Counted from the stretch's first letter, positions 1-6,099 are shown. The stretch is 8,212 nucleotides of DNA from Clostridia bacterium (GCA_900767195.1 CAAFYG010000141.1:1-8212); one strand, 5' to 3'. Program-made: numbers and translations. The notes: generated by a model from the sequence alone, not told the origin.

Positions 1-123
1 TCTTTTGCCTTCACGCTTTTCTTTCCTTCCGTATTAACCTTTTCAAATTAGCTTTCTTTCTTAATATGAAAATTATTTTTGCCTTTCGTACTCGTCTTTT
101 CCTTCTTTCAAAAGAAAAAACTC

Positions 124-151
124 TCTATACTATTTGCTATGCAGTTGTCAA
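124..151 (-). promoter_or_regulatory. Second leftward promoter-like site, TTGACA-N16-TATAGA
   Basis: A perfect -35 hexamer TTGACA (146-151, minus strand) is followed after 16 nt by TATAGA (124-129). It lies about 110 nt downstream of the stronger leftward promoter, so the two would form a tandem pair reading out of the window. It is weaker because the -10 matches only four of six consensus bases, and chance occurrence in AT-rich DNA is possible. Confidence 0.28.
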
Positions 152-235
152 TCTTCTTCGCGATCCGAAACGACAGTCCCGGAATTTTCGCTTGCCGCCC
201 GCCCGAAGATAAGTTCTTCGAACGACAGCCTATAC

Positions 236-264
236 ATAATATCACGTACTTCAACGAAAGTCAA
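236..264 (-). promoter_or_regulatory. Leftward sigma-A-type promoter, TTGACT-N17-TATTAT
   Basis: On the minus strand the -35 is TTGACT (259-264) and the -10 is TATTAT (236-241), with an exact 17-nt spacer and a TGn extended -10. A long A/T-rich tract lies directly upstream. Transcription would start near 229 and run off the left edge. No start codon with a good ribosome binding site follows for over 200 nt, so the product is either a gene with a long leader or an untranslated RNA. Assigned from sequence match only. Confidence 0.5.
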
Positions 265-554
265 GCGTTTTTGAAAAAAAATTTAAAAATTTTTCGATTT
301 TTTTCGATTTTTTGCGCTTTCGCCCCCGAAAAATCATTTTTTCCCTTGCCATCGAGCGTAAACGCGCGCAAGCCGAACGAAACAACGTACTCGTCGCGCC
401 GCTCGCTTTTCCTCCCTACGTACGCGCGCACGCGCAAGTCATAGTAATATGCTGTTTCAAACGACCATAAGGCAGGGTTTTCCACCCACAAGAACGCCGC
501 GGCAAACGCCTATGCAATTTTTTCAGAAATATATAAAATATCGGCAATTTTTCG

Positions 555-582
555 TTGACAAACTCAAAATAAACCGTATAAT
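555..582 (+). promoter_or_regulatory. Consensus promoter of the AraC-family gene
   Basis: TTGACA (555-560), a 16-nt spacer and TATAAT (577-582) are both perfect consensus hexamers. The -10 ends only nine bases before the ATG at 592, so the expected transcription start (about 588-590) is two to four bases before the start codon. No Shine-Dalgarno sequence fits in that space. Confidence 0.8.
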
Positions 583-591
583 ATTTATTAT

Positions 592-1461
592 ATGATCACC
601 GAATATTTCGCATACAACTATGTCACGGACGGCGAAAACAGCGACTATCTCGACGTCCACAACGCCGGCGTCGGCTGCTACGGGGCAGGCACGAAGCCGC
701 CGCACACCCTGCGCGAACGCGGCAGAAAAGATTTTCAGCTGATTTACACCCACGGCGGAAAACTCGCGATAACGCGCCCAGGCGAAAAACGCGCCGTCTG
801 CGATTCGCATTGTATCGTCTACGTCCCCGGCGAACGGCAGGACTACGAGCCGCTCCCTTCTTCCGAAAGCACGATCTGCTGGGTGCATTTCAACGGCGTT
901 TGCGCACGGGAAATCCTGCTCGATACGGGGTTGAACGCGTCGATCATCGAAGTAGAAAAAAACGAAGAAATTTACGAGCTTTTCCGTCAGCTGATTTCCG
1001 CATTGAGATCCACGGAAACCGAGGGCAAAAAAACGCTCTGCCGCTGCATTTTGCTGCAACTTTTCTGCCGCATTTCCAAGGCGAAGAAGCCGGACGAAAA
1101 AAACAAAGCGGAAAATGCAAAAAAAGCGGCACGCCGCCGCGAAAGGCAGGAAATTTCTCCCGCGCTCGATCTGATCGAACTTCGCTTCGACGAGCATTTC
1201 ACGCTCGGTCGGCTTGCCGAAGCGTGCGCCCTTTCCGAATCCACGTTTTTGCGGAAATTCAAGCGCGTTACGGGCGTTTCGCCCATCGCCTACGCCAACG
1301 AGCGCAAACTCAACGCCGCGCTTTTTCGGCTGACGGAAACGGACGATCCGATCGTGGAAATCGCCTATCGCACGGGGTTTGAAAATCAGTTTTATTTCAG
1401 CACGTGTTTCAAGAAAAAATTCGGCTGTTCGCCCTCGGAATACCGCAAAAAAAGCATGTAA
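592..1461 (+). CDS. AraC/XylS-family transcriptional regulator
   Basis: This 289-aa protein has the standard two-part AraC layout. Residues 1 to about 160 form a cupin-like ligand or dimerisation domain, including the stretch ending in WVHFNGV near residue 97. Residues 163-187 are an unusually charged Lys/Arg/Glu-rich linker. Residues about 189-289 are the double helix-turn-helix domain: the first HTH includes FTLGRLAEACALSESTFLRKFK (203-224) and the second is the DPIVEIAYRTGFENQFYFSTCFKKKFG motif (252-278), ending in the family's usual PSEYRK. Family knowledge: such proteins bind DNA as sensors of small molecules and often activate a neighbouring gene. Here no partner is evident, since the nearest genes are convergent or off the left edge. 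The ATG follows a consensus promoter with no room for a ribosome binding site, so translation is probably leaderless. The family is certain; the ligand is unknown. Confidence 0.93.
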   Translation: MITEYFAYNYVTDGENSDYLDVHNAGVGCYGAGTKPPHTLRERGRKDFQLIYTHGGKLAITRPGEKRAVCDSHCIVYVPGERQDYEPLPSSESTICWVHFNGVCAREILLDTGLNASIIEVEKNEEIYELFRQLISALRSTETEGKKTLCRCILLQLFCRISKAKKPDEKNKAENAKKAARRRERQEISPALDLIELRFDEHFTLGRLAEACALSESTFLRKFKRVTGVSPIAYANERKLNAALFRLTETDDPIVEIAYRTGFENQFYFSTCFKKKFGCSPSEYRKKSM

Positions 1462-1509
1462 AAAGATATACAGACAAATAAGGCATGCAGAAAAATAAAA
1501 TATATAAAA

Positions 1510-1556
1510 TTCGGGCGACTTTCCGTATTTTGAAAAAGTCGCCCGAAAAAATTTTT
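1510..1556. terminator. Bidirectional intrinsic terminator between the AraC gene and rbr
   Basis: Perfect 13-bp arms, TTCGGGCGACTTT (1510-1522) and AAAGTCGCCCGAA (1535-1547), enclose a 12-nt loop. On the plus strand the stem runs into A6T5. On the minus strand it is followed by a T-rich run. It lies 48 nt after the AraC-family stop and 26 nt after the rubrerythrin stop, so it suits both convergent transcripts. Confidence 0.88.
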
Positions 1557-1573
1557 AAGCCGAAATCAAAAAA

Positions 1574-2110
1574 TCAATAATTTTCCGCGGATACTTCGAA
1601 GAAACTCTGCGGGTGCGCGCAGGTAGGGCAAATCTGCGGAGCTTTCACTCCCACCACGATATGGCCGCAATTTCTGCATTCCCACACCTTCACTTCGCTC
1701 TTTTCGAAAACTTTCGCCGTTTCCACGTTTTGAAGAAGCGCGCGGTATCTCTCTTCGTGATGCTTTTCGATCGCCGCTACAAGGCGGAACTTCGCAGCCA
1801 GCACGTTGAAACCCTCTTCTTCCGCCGTTTTGGCGAAATCTTCGTACATGTCCGTCCATTCGAAATTCTCGCCCGCCGCAGCCGCCGCAAGATTCGCCGA
1901 AGTATCGCCGATACCGTCAAGCTCTTTCAGCCACATTTTGGCGTGCTCTTTCTCGTTATCCGCCGTTTTCAAAAAGATTTCGGCAATCTGCTCGTACCCC
2001 TCTTTCTTCGCCACGGAAGAAAAATACGTGTACTTGTTCCGCGCCTGCGACTCTCCCGCAAAAGCCGCCTGCAAATTCTTTTCCGTCTTCGTGCCTGCAT
2101 ACTTGTTCAT
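1574..2110 (-). CDS. rbr: Rubrerythrin (ferritin-like diiron domain plus rubredoxin domain)
   Basis: A 178-aa cytoplasmic peroxidase of anaerobes that reduces hydrogen peroxide to water with electrons from NADH via rubredoxin-type carriers. The N-terminal ferritin-like four-helix domain carries the expected diiron ligands: E20, the E53xxH56 motif in DNEKEH, E97 in AEEEG, and the E115xxH118 motif in EKHHEE. The C-terminal rubredoxin domain has C145xxC148 and C161xxC164 for a mononuclear Fe(SCys)4 site. This order is that of classical rubrerythrin, not reverse rubrerythrin, and the length is close to the family norm. The start is set by AAGGAG about 8 nt before the ATG. The frame stays open upstream to an ATG at 2293, but that extension is a repeat and poorly supported. 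It lies 206 nt downstream of perR on the same strand with no terminator seen between, so the two are probably co-transcribed and peroxide-induced. Confidence 0.96.
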   Translation of the reverse strand: MNKYAGTKTEKNLQAAFAGESQARNKYTYFSSVAKKEGYEQIAEIFLKTADNEKEHAKMWLKELDGIGDTSANLAAAAAGENFEWTDMYEDFAKTAEEEGFNVLAAKFRLVAAIEKHHEERYRALLQNVETAKVFEKSEVKVWECRNCGHIVVGVKAPQICPTCAHPQSFFEVSAENY

Positions 2111-2212
2111 AGTGTTTTCTCCTTCCGATTGTTTGTTTTGATTTTTTATTTTTTGTCTTACAATCGTTTTCTTTTTTATTTTTTCGCCGCCGAAAAGCTG
2201 ATCCGCCCCACA

Positions 2213-2284
2213 CGACTCACTTTCTCCGCACGGCTCACTTTCTCCGCACGGCTCGCTTTCTCCGCACGGCTCGCTTTCTCCGCG
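2213..2284. repeat. Four 18-bp tandem repeats between perR and rbr
   Basis: The unit CGGCTCACTTTCTCCGCA occurs four times head to tail (2213-2230, 2231-2248, 2249-2266, 2267-2284), with one or two base changes per copy. Because 18 is a multiple of three, the frame upstream of rubrerythrin stays open and would read as a repeated Gly-Glu-Ser-Glu-Pro-Cys hexapeptide. On the minus strand each unit carries GGAGAAA, a Shine-Dalgarno-like string. The repeat is probably non-coding leader sequence within the perR-rbr transcript. No function is known to me. Confidence 0.85.
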
Positions 2285-2316
2285 CAGTCTCATCCCCCGC
2301 GGCTCGCCCCTATGCT

Positions 2317-2727
2317 TTACTTTACCTGCGCCGCCGTTCCGCGCGCATTCTCTTCATTATTTTCCGCCCCCGCCGCTTTACATTTATCGCACAGCCAGAA
2401 GAGTTTCAGATCGTAAGAATCCACCGCTACCCCCAGGCTTTTTGCAAAAACGTCGCAAAAGTCCTCCAGCATCGCGTCGGAAATCGCCCCGCATCTTTCG
2501 CACACAAGATGATCGTGCCGTTTCGTTTTATCGTACCTGTCGGGCGCGCCTTCCATCGGAATCTTCCGCACCTGCCCTTCTTCGTACAATTTCCCCAGCG
2601 AGTTGTACACCGTGGCAAGCGACATCTTTTCGCCGCGCGAAATCAACCCCCTGTAAATATCTTCCGCCGTGGGGTGCGCCGTAGAGGCGTTTATTATATC
2701 TAATACGCGCTTTGCGTTCGCCGTCAC
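2317..2727 (-). CDS. perR: PerR-type peroxide-sensing Fur-family repressor
   Basis: A 136-aa Fur-family repressor. Aligned by eye to Bacillus subtilis PerR, all five regulatory-metal ligands are kept: H18, D66, H71, H73 and D84 correspond to H37, D85, H91, H93 and D104. The structural zinc cysteines are C76xxC79 and C113xxC116. The winged-helix recognition region is MSLATVYNSLGKLYEEGQV (35-53). Family knowledge: iron-bound PerR is inactivated by peroxide oxidation of its histidines, which releases its target genes. The start is GTG (2725-2727), with GGGAGG seven bases upstream and an in-frame TAA just before it, so the protein truly lacks the first ~19 residues of B. subtilis PerR. The C-terminal tail is Ala/Asn/Glu-rich. 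Its promoter carries a PerR box, and rubrerythrin follows in the same direction, which supports an autoregulated oxidative-stress operon. Confidence 0.93.
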   Translation of the reverse strand: MTANAKRVLDIINASTAHPTAEDIYRGLISRGEKMSLATVYNSLGKLYEEGQVRKIPMEGAPDRYDKTKRHDHLVCERCGAISDAMLEDFCDVFAKSLGVAVDSYDLKLFWLCDKCKAAGAENNEENARGTAAQVK

Positions 2728-2791
2728 GTTTCCGCCTCCCGCTTAAAGTTACAACTCTCTTGCCGCCGATTTCTTCGGTAATGCACTCTTG

Positions 2792-2806
2792 TTAGAATTA
2801 TTCTAA
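2792..2806. promoter_or_regulatory. PerR box (7-1-7 palindromic operator) over the perR -10
   Basis: TTAGAATTATTCTAA is a perfect 7-1-7 inverted repeat that closely matches the B. subtilis PerR box TTATAATNATTATAA, differing only by one symmetric pair. It covers the whole -10 hexamer and the expected transcription start, so bound repressor would block RNA polymerase. Together with the PerR-type ligands encoded downstream, this supports negative autoregulation. Confidence 0.88.
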
Positions 2807-2828
2807 TTCAAAATCCGAAATTTGTCAA
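2800..2828 (-). promoter_or_regulatory. perR(-rbr) promoter, TTGACA-N17-TAGAAT
   Basis: On the minus strand a perfect -35 TTGACA (2823-2828), a 17-nt spacer and -10 TAGAAT (2800-2805) give a near-ideal sigma-A promoter. Transcription would start near 2793, about 65 nt before the perR GTG. Just upstream, 2842-2872 is a run of A7 and T7 tracts that could act as an UP element or bent DNA. Confidence 0.82.
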
Positions 2829-2934
2829 GCAAAATCCGGCGTTTTTTTCAAAAAAATAAAAAAATATTTTTTCACATTCCGCAGCGTTTTTGCGATATAC
2901 CGTGTTTGCGATAAAAAAAACTGCCCGGCGTCCG

Positions 2935-2986
2935 AAAAACAGCCGTGCCGGTAATCCGCCGCAAAAGCAACGTTTTCCGACACGGC
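2935..2986 (-). terminator. Intrinsic terminator downstream of oleate hydratase
   Basis: Read on the minus strand, GCCGUGUCGG (2977-2986) pairs with CCGGCACGGC (2942-2951). The pairing is 10 bp with one U-G wobble in the minus-strand RNA; the same position would be a C-A mismatch on the plus strand, so the fold favours the minus transcript. The 25-nt loop holds a second hairpin, CGUUGC-UUUU-GCGGCG. The sequence TGTTTTT follows directly. It lies about 34 nt after the hydratase stop. A further T8 run at 2913-2920 could give a backup site. Confidence 0.62.
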
Positions 2987-3019
2987 AAGCCGTCGAAAAT
3001 TTAAAATTTAATTTAAATG

Positions 3020-4804
3020 TCAGAGAATCCCGCTTTCTTTCGCAAGTTTTTCGGCGTCCGTCCCCTTGATTTTCGAAGTAACTTCTTTCAGCAGAATCTT
3101 TTCTTTCATCGAAAGTTTCATGCTCGAAATCGGCTGTTTATCCAGCGCATAATACACCGCCCGCAAAAGCTCGCGCACGTCGTACACGCTGCCCCACACT
3201 TCCGGCACGGCCCTGTCGATATCAAGCAACGTATACACCGATTCCATGCCCGTTCTCATCGAGTATTCGATCGTGAAAATGGTATCTCTCGGCGTTTCCG
3301 CAAACTGCCCGATAAACGCGAAGTTCACCGCGCCGTCCGGCACGACTTTCGGTCTGTCCGAATTTTTGCGGGGGCGGAAGAACGCATTGATAAACGGCAT
3401 ATAGCACGTCGTGGTGTTCGCCCGCGTCTTTGCGTACTCGTCGATTTTTTCGGTCGGCACGCCGATATGATACAGCCACTCTTTGCACACCTCTTCGCCC
3501 GTGCAATCGCGCATCGCCTTCTTCACGTAATTGCCCGGCCTGTCGGTATTCAAGGAATACAGCCAGATCAGCACCGTGTTCTTATCCTGCGCTTTAAACT
3601 GCGGCTGACGGTTAATCGTCCACGACATATACCAGTTATCCACGCTGTCTTTCACGGTAACGATGCCGCCCGTGGTAACTCTGCCCGCGCGCGGATCCCG
3701 GCGGCAGATTTTCTCGATATACCGAATAATATCCTCGTCGGCGGTTTCCACCGTCGCGCTCATCCAGTTTGTTTCGTCCGGGTGATCGCAGTAGTTTGAA
3801 GGATTGCCGAACGCAGGGTCCTGAATCGCGATATTTTTCCACAAATCCCACGATTCGCCGCCGCCCTTACGCACTTTGGAAAGATCGGGCGCATGCGTCT
3901 GATCGCCGTAGCAGCTCGTATCCGTGCAGCAGCCGTTGGTGATAAATACAAGATCGGATTCAAGCAAATCGATGCTGCCCTTTTCGCCGTTTTTCACGTA
4001 CTCGATTTTTTTCGCCGTTTTCTTTTTGCCGTTGATATCGAATACCACGTTCTTCACGTCGATCCCGTATTCCGTTTTCACGCCGTGATCTTCCAGATAT
4101 TTCTGCAAAGGCTGAATCAGACTTTCGTACTGATTGTACTTCGTAAACCGAAGCGCCGAAAAATCGGGCAAGCCGTCGATATGATGCACGTATCTTTGCA
4201 AATATCTCTTCATTTCCAAAGCGGAATCCCACGTATGGAAAGCGAACATCGTCTGCCAGTACAGCCAGAAATTGCTCTGCCAGAAGTTATCGTCGAAATA
4301 GTCGCTGATTTTCTTATTTTCCAACTCTTCTTCGGGCGTCATGAAAAGCCTGCTCACCTGCATCGCCGCTTCCTTATTCAGATTGAATTTGTTGTCCGTG
4401 TGCGCGTTCTCGCCGCGATTCACCGTAGCGCGGCACAGCGAATAGTTAGGGTCGGCTTTATTCAGGCGGTAATATTCGTCCAGCACCGAAAGACCGGGGT
4501 TTTCAAGCGAAGGCACGTCGCGGAACATTTCCCACATCACTTCGAAATGGTTGTCCATTTCTCTGCCGCCGCGCATATAGAATCCGCTGCCCGGCACCGC
4601 TCTTCCGTCGCACGAGCCGCCCGCGATGTCCAGCTTTTCCAAAAGATGAATATGCTCGCCTTTCATCTGTCCGTCGCGCACAAGGAAGAACGCGGCGGAA
4701 AGTCCCGCCAGCCCCGTGCCGATGATATACGCCGATTTCCCGTCTACCCCCTCGGGCTTCACGGGATGAGCGAACGCTTCGTAATTTCCTGATCCGTAAT
4801 ACAT
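3020..4804 (-). CDS. ohyA: Oleate hydratase (myosin-cross-reactive antigen family)
   Basis: A 594-aa FAD-dependent enzyme that adds water across the cis-9 double bond of oleate (and related unsaturated fatty acids) to give 10-hydroxy fatty acids, with no net redox change. The N-terminus matches the S. aureus enzyme closely (MYYGSGNYEAFA, then a dinucleotide fold with YIIGTGLAGLSAA at 26-38 and an acidic residue at E56). The catalytic pair fits the S. aureus numbering: E82 in RGGREMDNHFE and Y201 in MKRYLQRYVHH. The conserved FTKYNQYES follows at 220-228. The C-terminus is Lys-rich and helical, consistent with the peripheral membrane contact described for the family. Length equals the family norm (about 590 aa). 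GGAGGT seven bases before the ATG fixes the start. Its known role is detoxification of host unsaturated fatty acids. It is single-gene transcribed, downstream of a TetR-family regulator. Confidence 0.97.
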   Translation of the reverse strand: MYYGSGNYEAFAHPVKPEGVDGKSAYIIGTGLAGLSAAFFLVRDGQMKGEHIHLLEKLDIAGGSCDGRAVPGSGFYMRGGREMDNHFEVMWEMFRDVPSLENPGLSVLDEYYRLNKADPNYSLCRATVNRGENAHTDNKFNLNKEAAMQVSRLFMTPEEELENKKISDYFDDNFWQSNFWLYWQTMFAFHTWDSALEMKRYLQRYVHHIDGLPDFSALRFTKYNQYESLIQPLQKYLEDHGVKTEYGIDVKNVVFDINGKKKTAKKIEYVKNGEKGSIDLLESDLVFITNGCCTDTSCYGDQTHAPDLSKVRKGGGESWDLWKNIAIQDPAFGNPSNYCDHPDETNWMSATVETADEDIIRYIEKICRRDPRAGRVTTGGIVTVKDSVDNWYMSWTINRQPQFKAQDKNTVLIWLYSLNTDRPGNYVKKAMRDCTGEEVCKEWLYHIGVPTEKIDEYAKTRANTTTCYMPFINAFFRPRKNSDRPKVVPDGAVNFAFIGQFAETPRDTIFTIEYSMRTGMESVYTLLDIDRAVPEVWGSVYDVRELLRAVYYALDKQPISSMKLSMKEKILLKEVTSKIKGTDAEKLAKESGIL

Positions 4805-4849
4805 TGTTTTTACCTCCGATTTTGCTTTCGCAATATTTTTTACATTTAT

Positions 4850-4878
4850 ATTATAATCGGAATTCCCAAAAAGTACAA
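4850..4878 (-). promoter_or_regulatory. Probable oleate hydratase promoter
   Basis: A perfect -10 TATAAT (4850-4855, minus strand) is preceded at 17 nt by a weak -35 TTGTAC (4873-4878). The expected transcript begins near 4843, giving a leader of about 40 nt that contains the GGAGGT ribosome binding site. The weak -35 fits a promoter that needs an activator or is only partly active alone; that last point is inference. Confidence 0.6.
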
Positions 4879-4933
4879 CAGACGATTTTTTCGCATTGTC
4901 GCAAATTTTGTCGCCGGGTTAAAATTGTAAAAA

Positions 4934-4976
4934 TTTTATACGTTTCCGCCGTTTTGTATAAAAATTTGTATAAAAA
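4934..4976. repeat. Inverted and direct AT-rich repeats upstream of ohyA (operator candidate)
   Basis: TTTTATAC (4934-4941) and GTATAAAA (4956-4963) form an 8-bp inverted repeat with a 14-nt spacer. TTTGTATAAAAA is also directly repeated (4953-4964 and 4965-4976). The cluster lies about 55 nt upstream of the oleate hydratase -35 and next to the TetR-family gene's terminator. It could be a regulator-binding site, but the right-hand repeat overlaps the terminator's T-tract, which may explain part of it. Confidence 0.4.
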
Positions 4977-5009
4977 CCCCGGCGCACGTAAATACGCACG
5001 CCGGAGTTT
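4972..5009 (-). terminator. Intrinsic terminator of the TetR-family gene
   Basis: CCGGCG (4979-4984) pairs with CGCCGG (4999-5004). Inside, CGTA-AA-TACG forms a second stem across a symmetric CA/CA internal loop, and AAAC/GTTT extends the base past one mismatch. On the minus strand the stem is followed by TTTTTATAC. It lies about 95 nt after the regulator's stop and separates it from oleate hydratase. Confidence 0.75.
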
Positions 5010-5063
5010 ATCCTCAGCGCGCATATTTCCGCGCGCCGCAACTATTTTGAACCTTTCTCGTCA

Positions 5064-5091
5064 GCGGCAAATCACTCGCGGCAAATCACTC
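5064..5091. repeat. Exact 14-bp tandem duplication
   Basis: GCGGCAAATCACTC occurs twice with no gap (5064-5077 and 5078-5091), just after the stop of the TetR-family gene on its strand and before its terminator. It looks like a recent slippage or duplication event. No function is implied. Confidence 0.9.
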
Positions 5092-5102
5092 GCCGCAAAA
5101 AC

Positions 5103-5663
5103 TTATTTTCCGCCGTTAAAATTCTTAAACGCGTTTTCTATCGCGCCCGTAACGATCTTGCTCACTCTGTCGGTAATCTCTTCGGGACTTTCTCTCATAT
5201 CGCTTCTGATCCATTCCAGAAGCACGCCCACAAACGCGTACTTATAAAAATCGGCGATATATTTCTTGTTTTCGTCCCGCACGGAATAATTTTTCGCCTT
5301 TTCGTCCACCACGTTTTTTAAAAGCGGATACACCAGCCTGTATAAATACTGTTCCAAAAGTTCCGTCGAAACGGACTTATAAATATTTTCGATGAATGTC
5401 TTATCCTCTTTTGCCAGATCGAACACCGCAAGAAATCCGTCCTGCCATGTGGCGTACGTACGGTTTTCTTTCAGCACCTTTTCCGTGTCCTCGATACACG
5501 TCCATTCCACAAGATCGTAAATATCCTGAAAATGATAATAAAATGTCTGACGGTTAATACCGCAATCGTCCGCAATGTCCTGCACCGTAATTTTATTCAG
5601 TTTCTTTTCGCCAAGCAATTTTTTCAAAGACGCCGAAATCGCCCGTTTGGTAATATCGCTCAT
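5103..5663 (-). CDS. TetR/AcrR-family transcriptional regulator
   Basis: A 186-aa one-component regulator. The N-terminal HTH spans roughly residues 8-50, with ITVQDIADDCGINRQTFYYHF (25-45) as the typical TetR recognition motif. Residues 51-186 are an all-helical ligand and dimerisation domain rich in aromatics. Its style resembles the TetR subgroup that includes DhaS-like regulators, but that subgroup call is tentative. The ATG is preceded at seven bases by AGGA, a modest ribosome binding site. It lies 298 nt upstream of oleate hydratase on the same strand, separated by its own terminator, and a local regulator of oleate hydratase sensing a fatty acid or acyl-CoA is the natural hypothesis (inference). 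The C-terminal half shows no feature that identifies the ligand. Confidence 0.93.
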   Translation of the reverse strand: MSDITKRAISASLKKLLGEKKLNKITVQDIADDCGINRQTFYYHFQDIYDLVEWTCIEDTEKVLKENRTYATWQDGFLAVFDLAKEDKTFIENIYKSVSTELLEQYLYRLVYPLLKNVVDEKAKNYSVRDENKKYIADFYKYAFVGVLLEWIRSDMRESPEEITDRVSKIVTGAIENAFKNFNGGK

Positions 5664-5728
5664 ATTTCAGTCCTGCGCGCCGCCGAAACTTCCCCCGCGC
5701 CGCTCCCCGTTTTATATTCAACGCCGTA

Positions 5729-5757
5729 AGTATACCATTTATTTTATGAAAAGTCAA
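5729..5757 (-). promoter_or_regulatory. Promoter of the TetR-family gene, TTGACT-N17-TATACT
   Basis: On the minus strand -35 TTGACT (5752-5757), a 17-nt spacer and -10 TATACT (5729-5734) each match five of six consensus bases, and TGG before the -10 gives an extended -10 element. Transcription would start near 5722, with a leader of about 60 nt. I saw no clear palindromic operator at this promoter. Confidence 0.78.
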
Positions 5758-5834
5758 GTGTCCGAGCCTTATTATCGATATGCCCGCGCACGCGGAAACG
5801 ATTGCATCTTCCAAACTTCCCGATTCTTCTATGT

Positions 5835-6050
5835 AAAGCCTTTTTCCCCCGGGGGGCGGGCATTGCCCGTTTGGCAATCAATTCTCACCCTTATTCAAGC
5901 CTTCTCCCCGGGTGGCGGGCATTGCCCGTTTCGTTACGGACTGTAACACTATCGTCCAAAAATTAATTCCTGCCTTTGATTTAGCCTTCCCCCCCCCCGG
6001 GGCGGGCATTGCCCGTTTGGCAATCAATTCTTACCCTTATTCAAGCCTTC
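5835..6050. repeat. Tandem GC-palindrome repeat cluster with a 50-bp unit
   Basis: Three units each begin with AGCCTT-type sequence, then a C-run/G-run, then GGCGGGCATTGCCCGTTT. Units one and three share 50 bp (5855-5904 and 6001-6050, 49/50 identical). The second unit shares only the first 18 bp (5914-5931) and then diverges. Each full unit can form either of two overlapping hairpins: CGGGCA-T-TGCCCG (6003-6015 in unit three) or ATTGCC-CGTTT-GGCAAT (6008-6024). No coding potential is seen. The cluster fills the gap between the TetR-family gene and the EEP gene. Confidence 0.88.
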
Positions 6051-6099
6051 CCCCCGGGGGGAAGGTGTCAGCTTTGCTGACGGATGAGGGGCGCAACTT
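6046..6099. repeat. Hairpin head module, copy 1
   Basis: A 20-bp perfect palindrome made of CCTTCCCCCC and GGGGGGAAGG (6046-6065) is followed by a second hairpin GTCAGC-TTT-GCTGAC (6067-6081), then GGATGA and the boundary motif GGGGCGCAACTT (6088-6099). The same two-hairpin layout recurs at 8063-8108, and a diverged version lies at 6122-6183. I recall this type as a common intergenic repeat in Clostridia, often mistranslated as small hypothetical proteins; that is memory and not a search result. Confidence 0.88.

Larger units (their letters stand above)
1..554. other. Gene-poor 5' intergenic region
   Basis: I recognise no protein or RNA gene here. Open frames exist on both strands (79-444 plus, 261-491 minus), but their translations are low-complexity Phe/Lys-rich or unfamiliar and have no ribosome binding site. 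The stretch 270-340 is made of A/T tracts with a repeated TTTTTCGATTT motif, which could act as an UP-like element for the leftward promoter at 236-264. A small perfect hairpin CGAAGA/TCTTCG lies at 204-220, just after the expected start of that leftward transcript. A minus-strand GTG at 12-14 is preceded by GGAAGGA and could be the first codon of a gene that runs off the left edge, but only about four codons are visible. Confidence 0.5.

Noticed and set aside
79..491. Overlapping open frames on both strands in the first 500 bases (121 aa plus, 76 aa minus)
   Set aside because: The translations are low-complexity or unfamiliar, lack ribosome binding sites, and the region has A/T tracts and a promoter that do not suit coding sequence.
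2111..2293. Rubrerythrin starting at the upstream ATG (2293), with Cys-containing hexapeptide repeats
   Set aside because: The internal ATG at 2110 has an AAGGAG site and begins exactly where rubrerythrin homology begins. The upstream ATG has no well-spaced site. It is kept only as a finding.
2842..2872. T7-C-A7 palindrome and A/T tracts upstream of perR as a second operator
   Set aside because: These are simple A and T runs without the GAAT/ATTC core of a PerR or Fur box. An UP element or bent DNA is the simpler reading.
2889..2913. Direct repeat TTTGCGATA (2889-2897 and 2905-2913) downstream of ohyA
   Set aside because: Only nine bases repeated twice in a non-coding tail, with no link to a promoter. 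It is compatible with chance.
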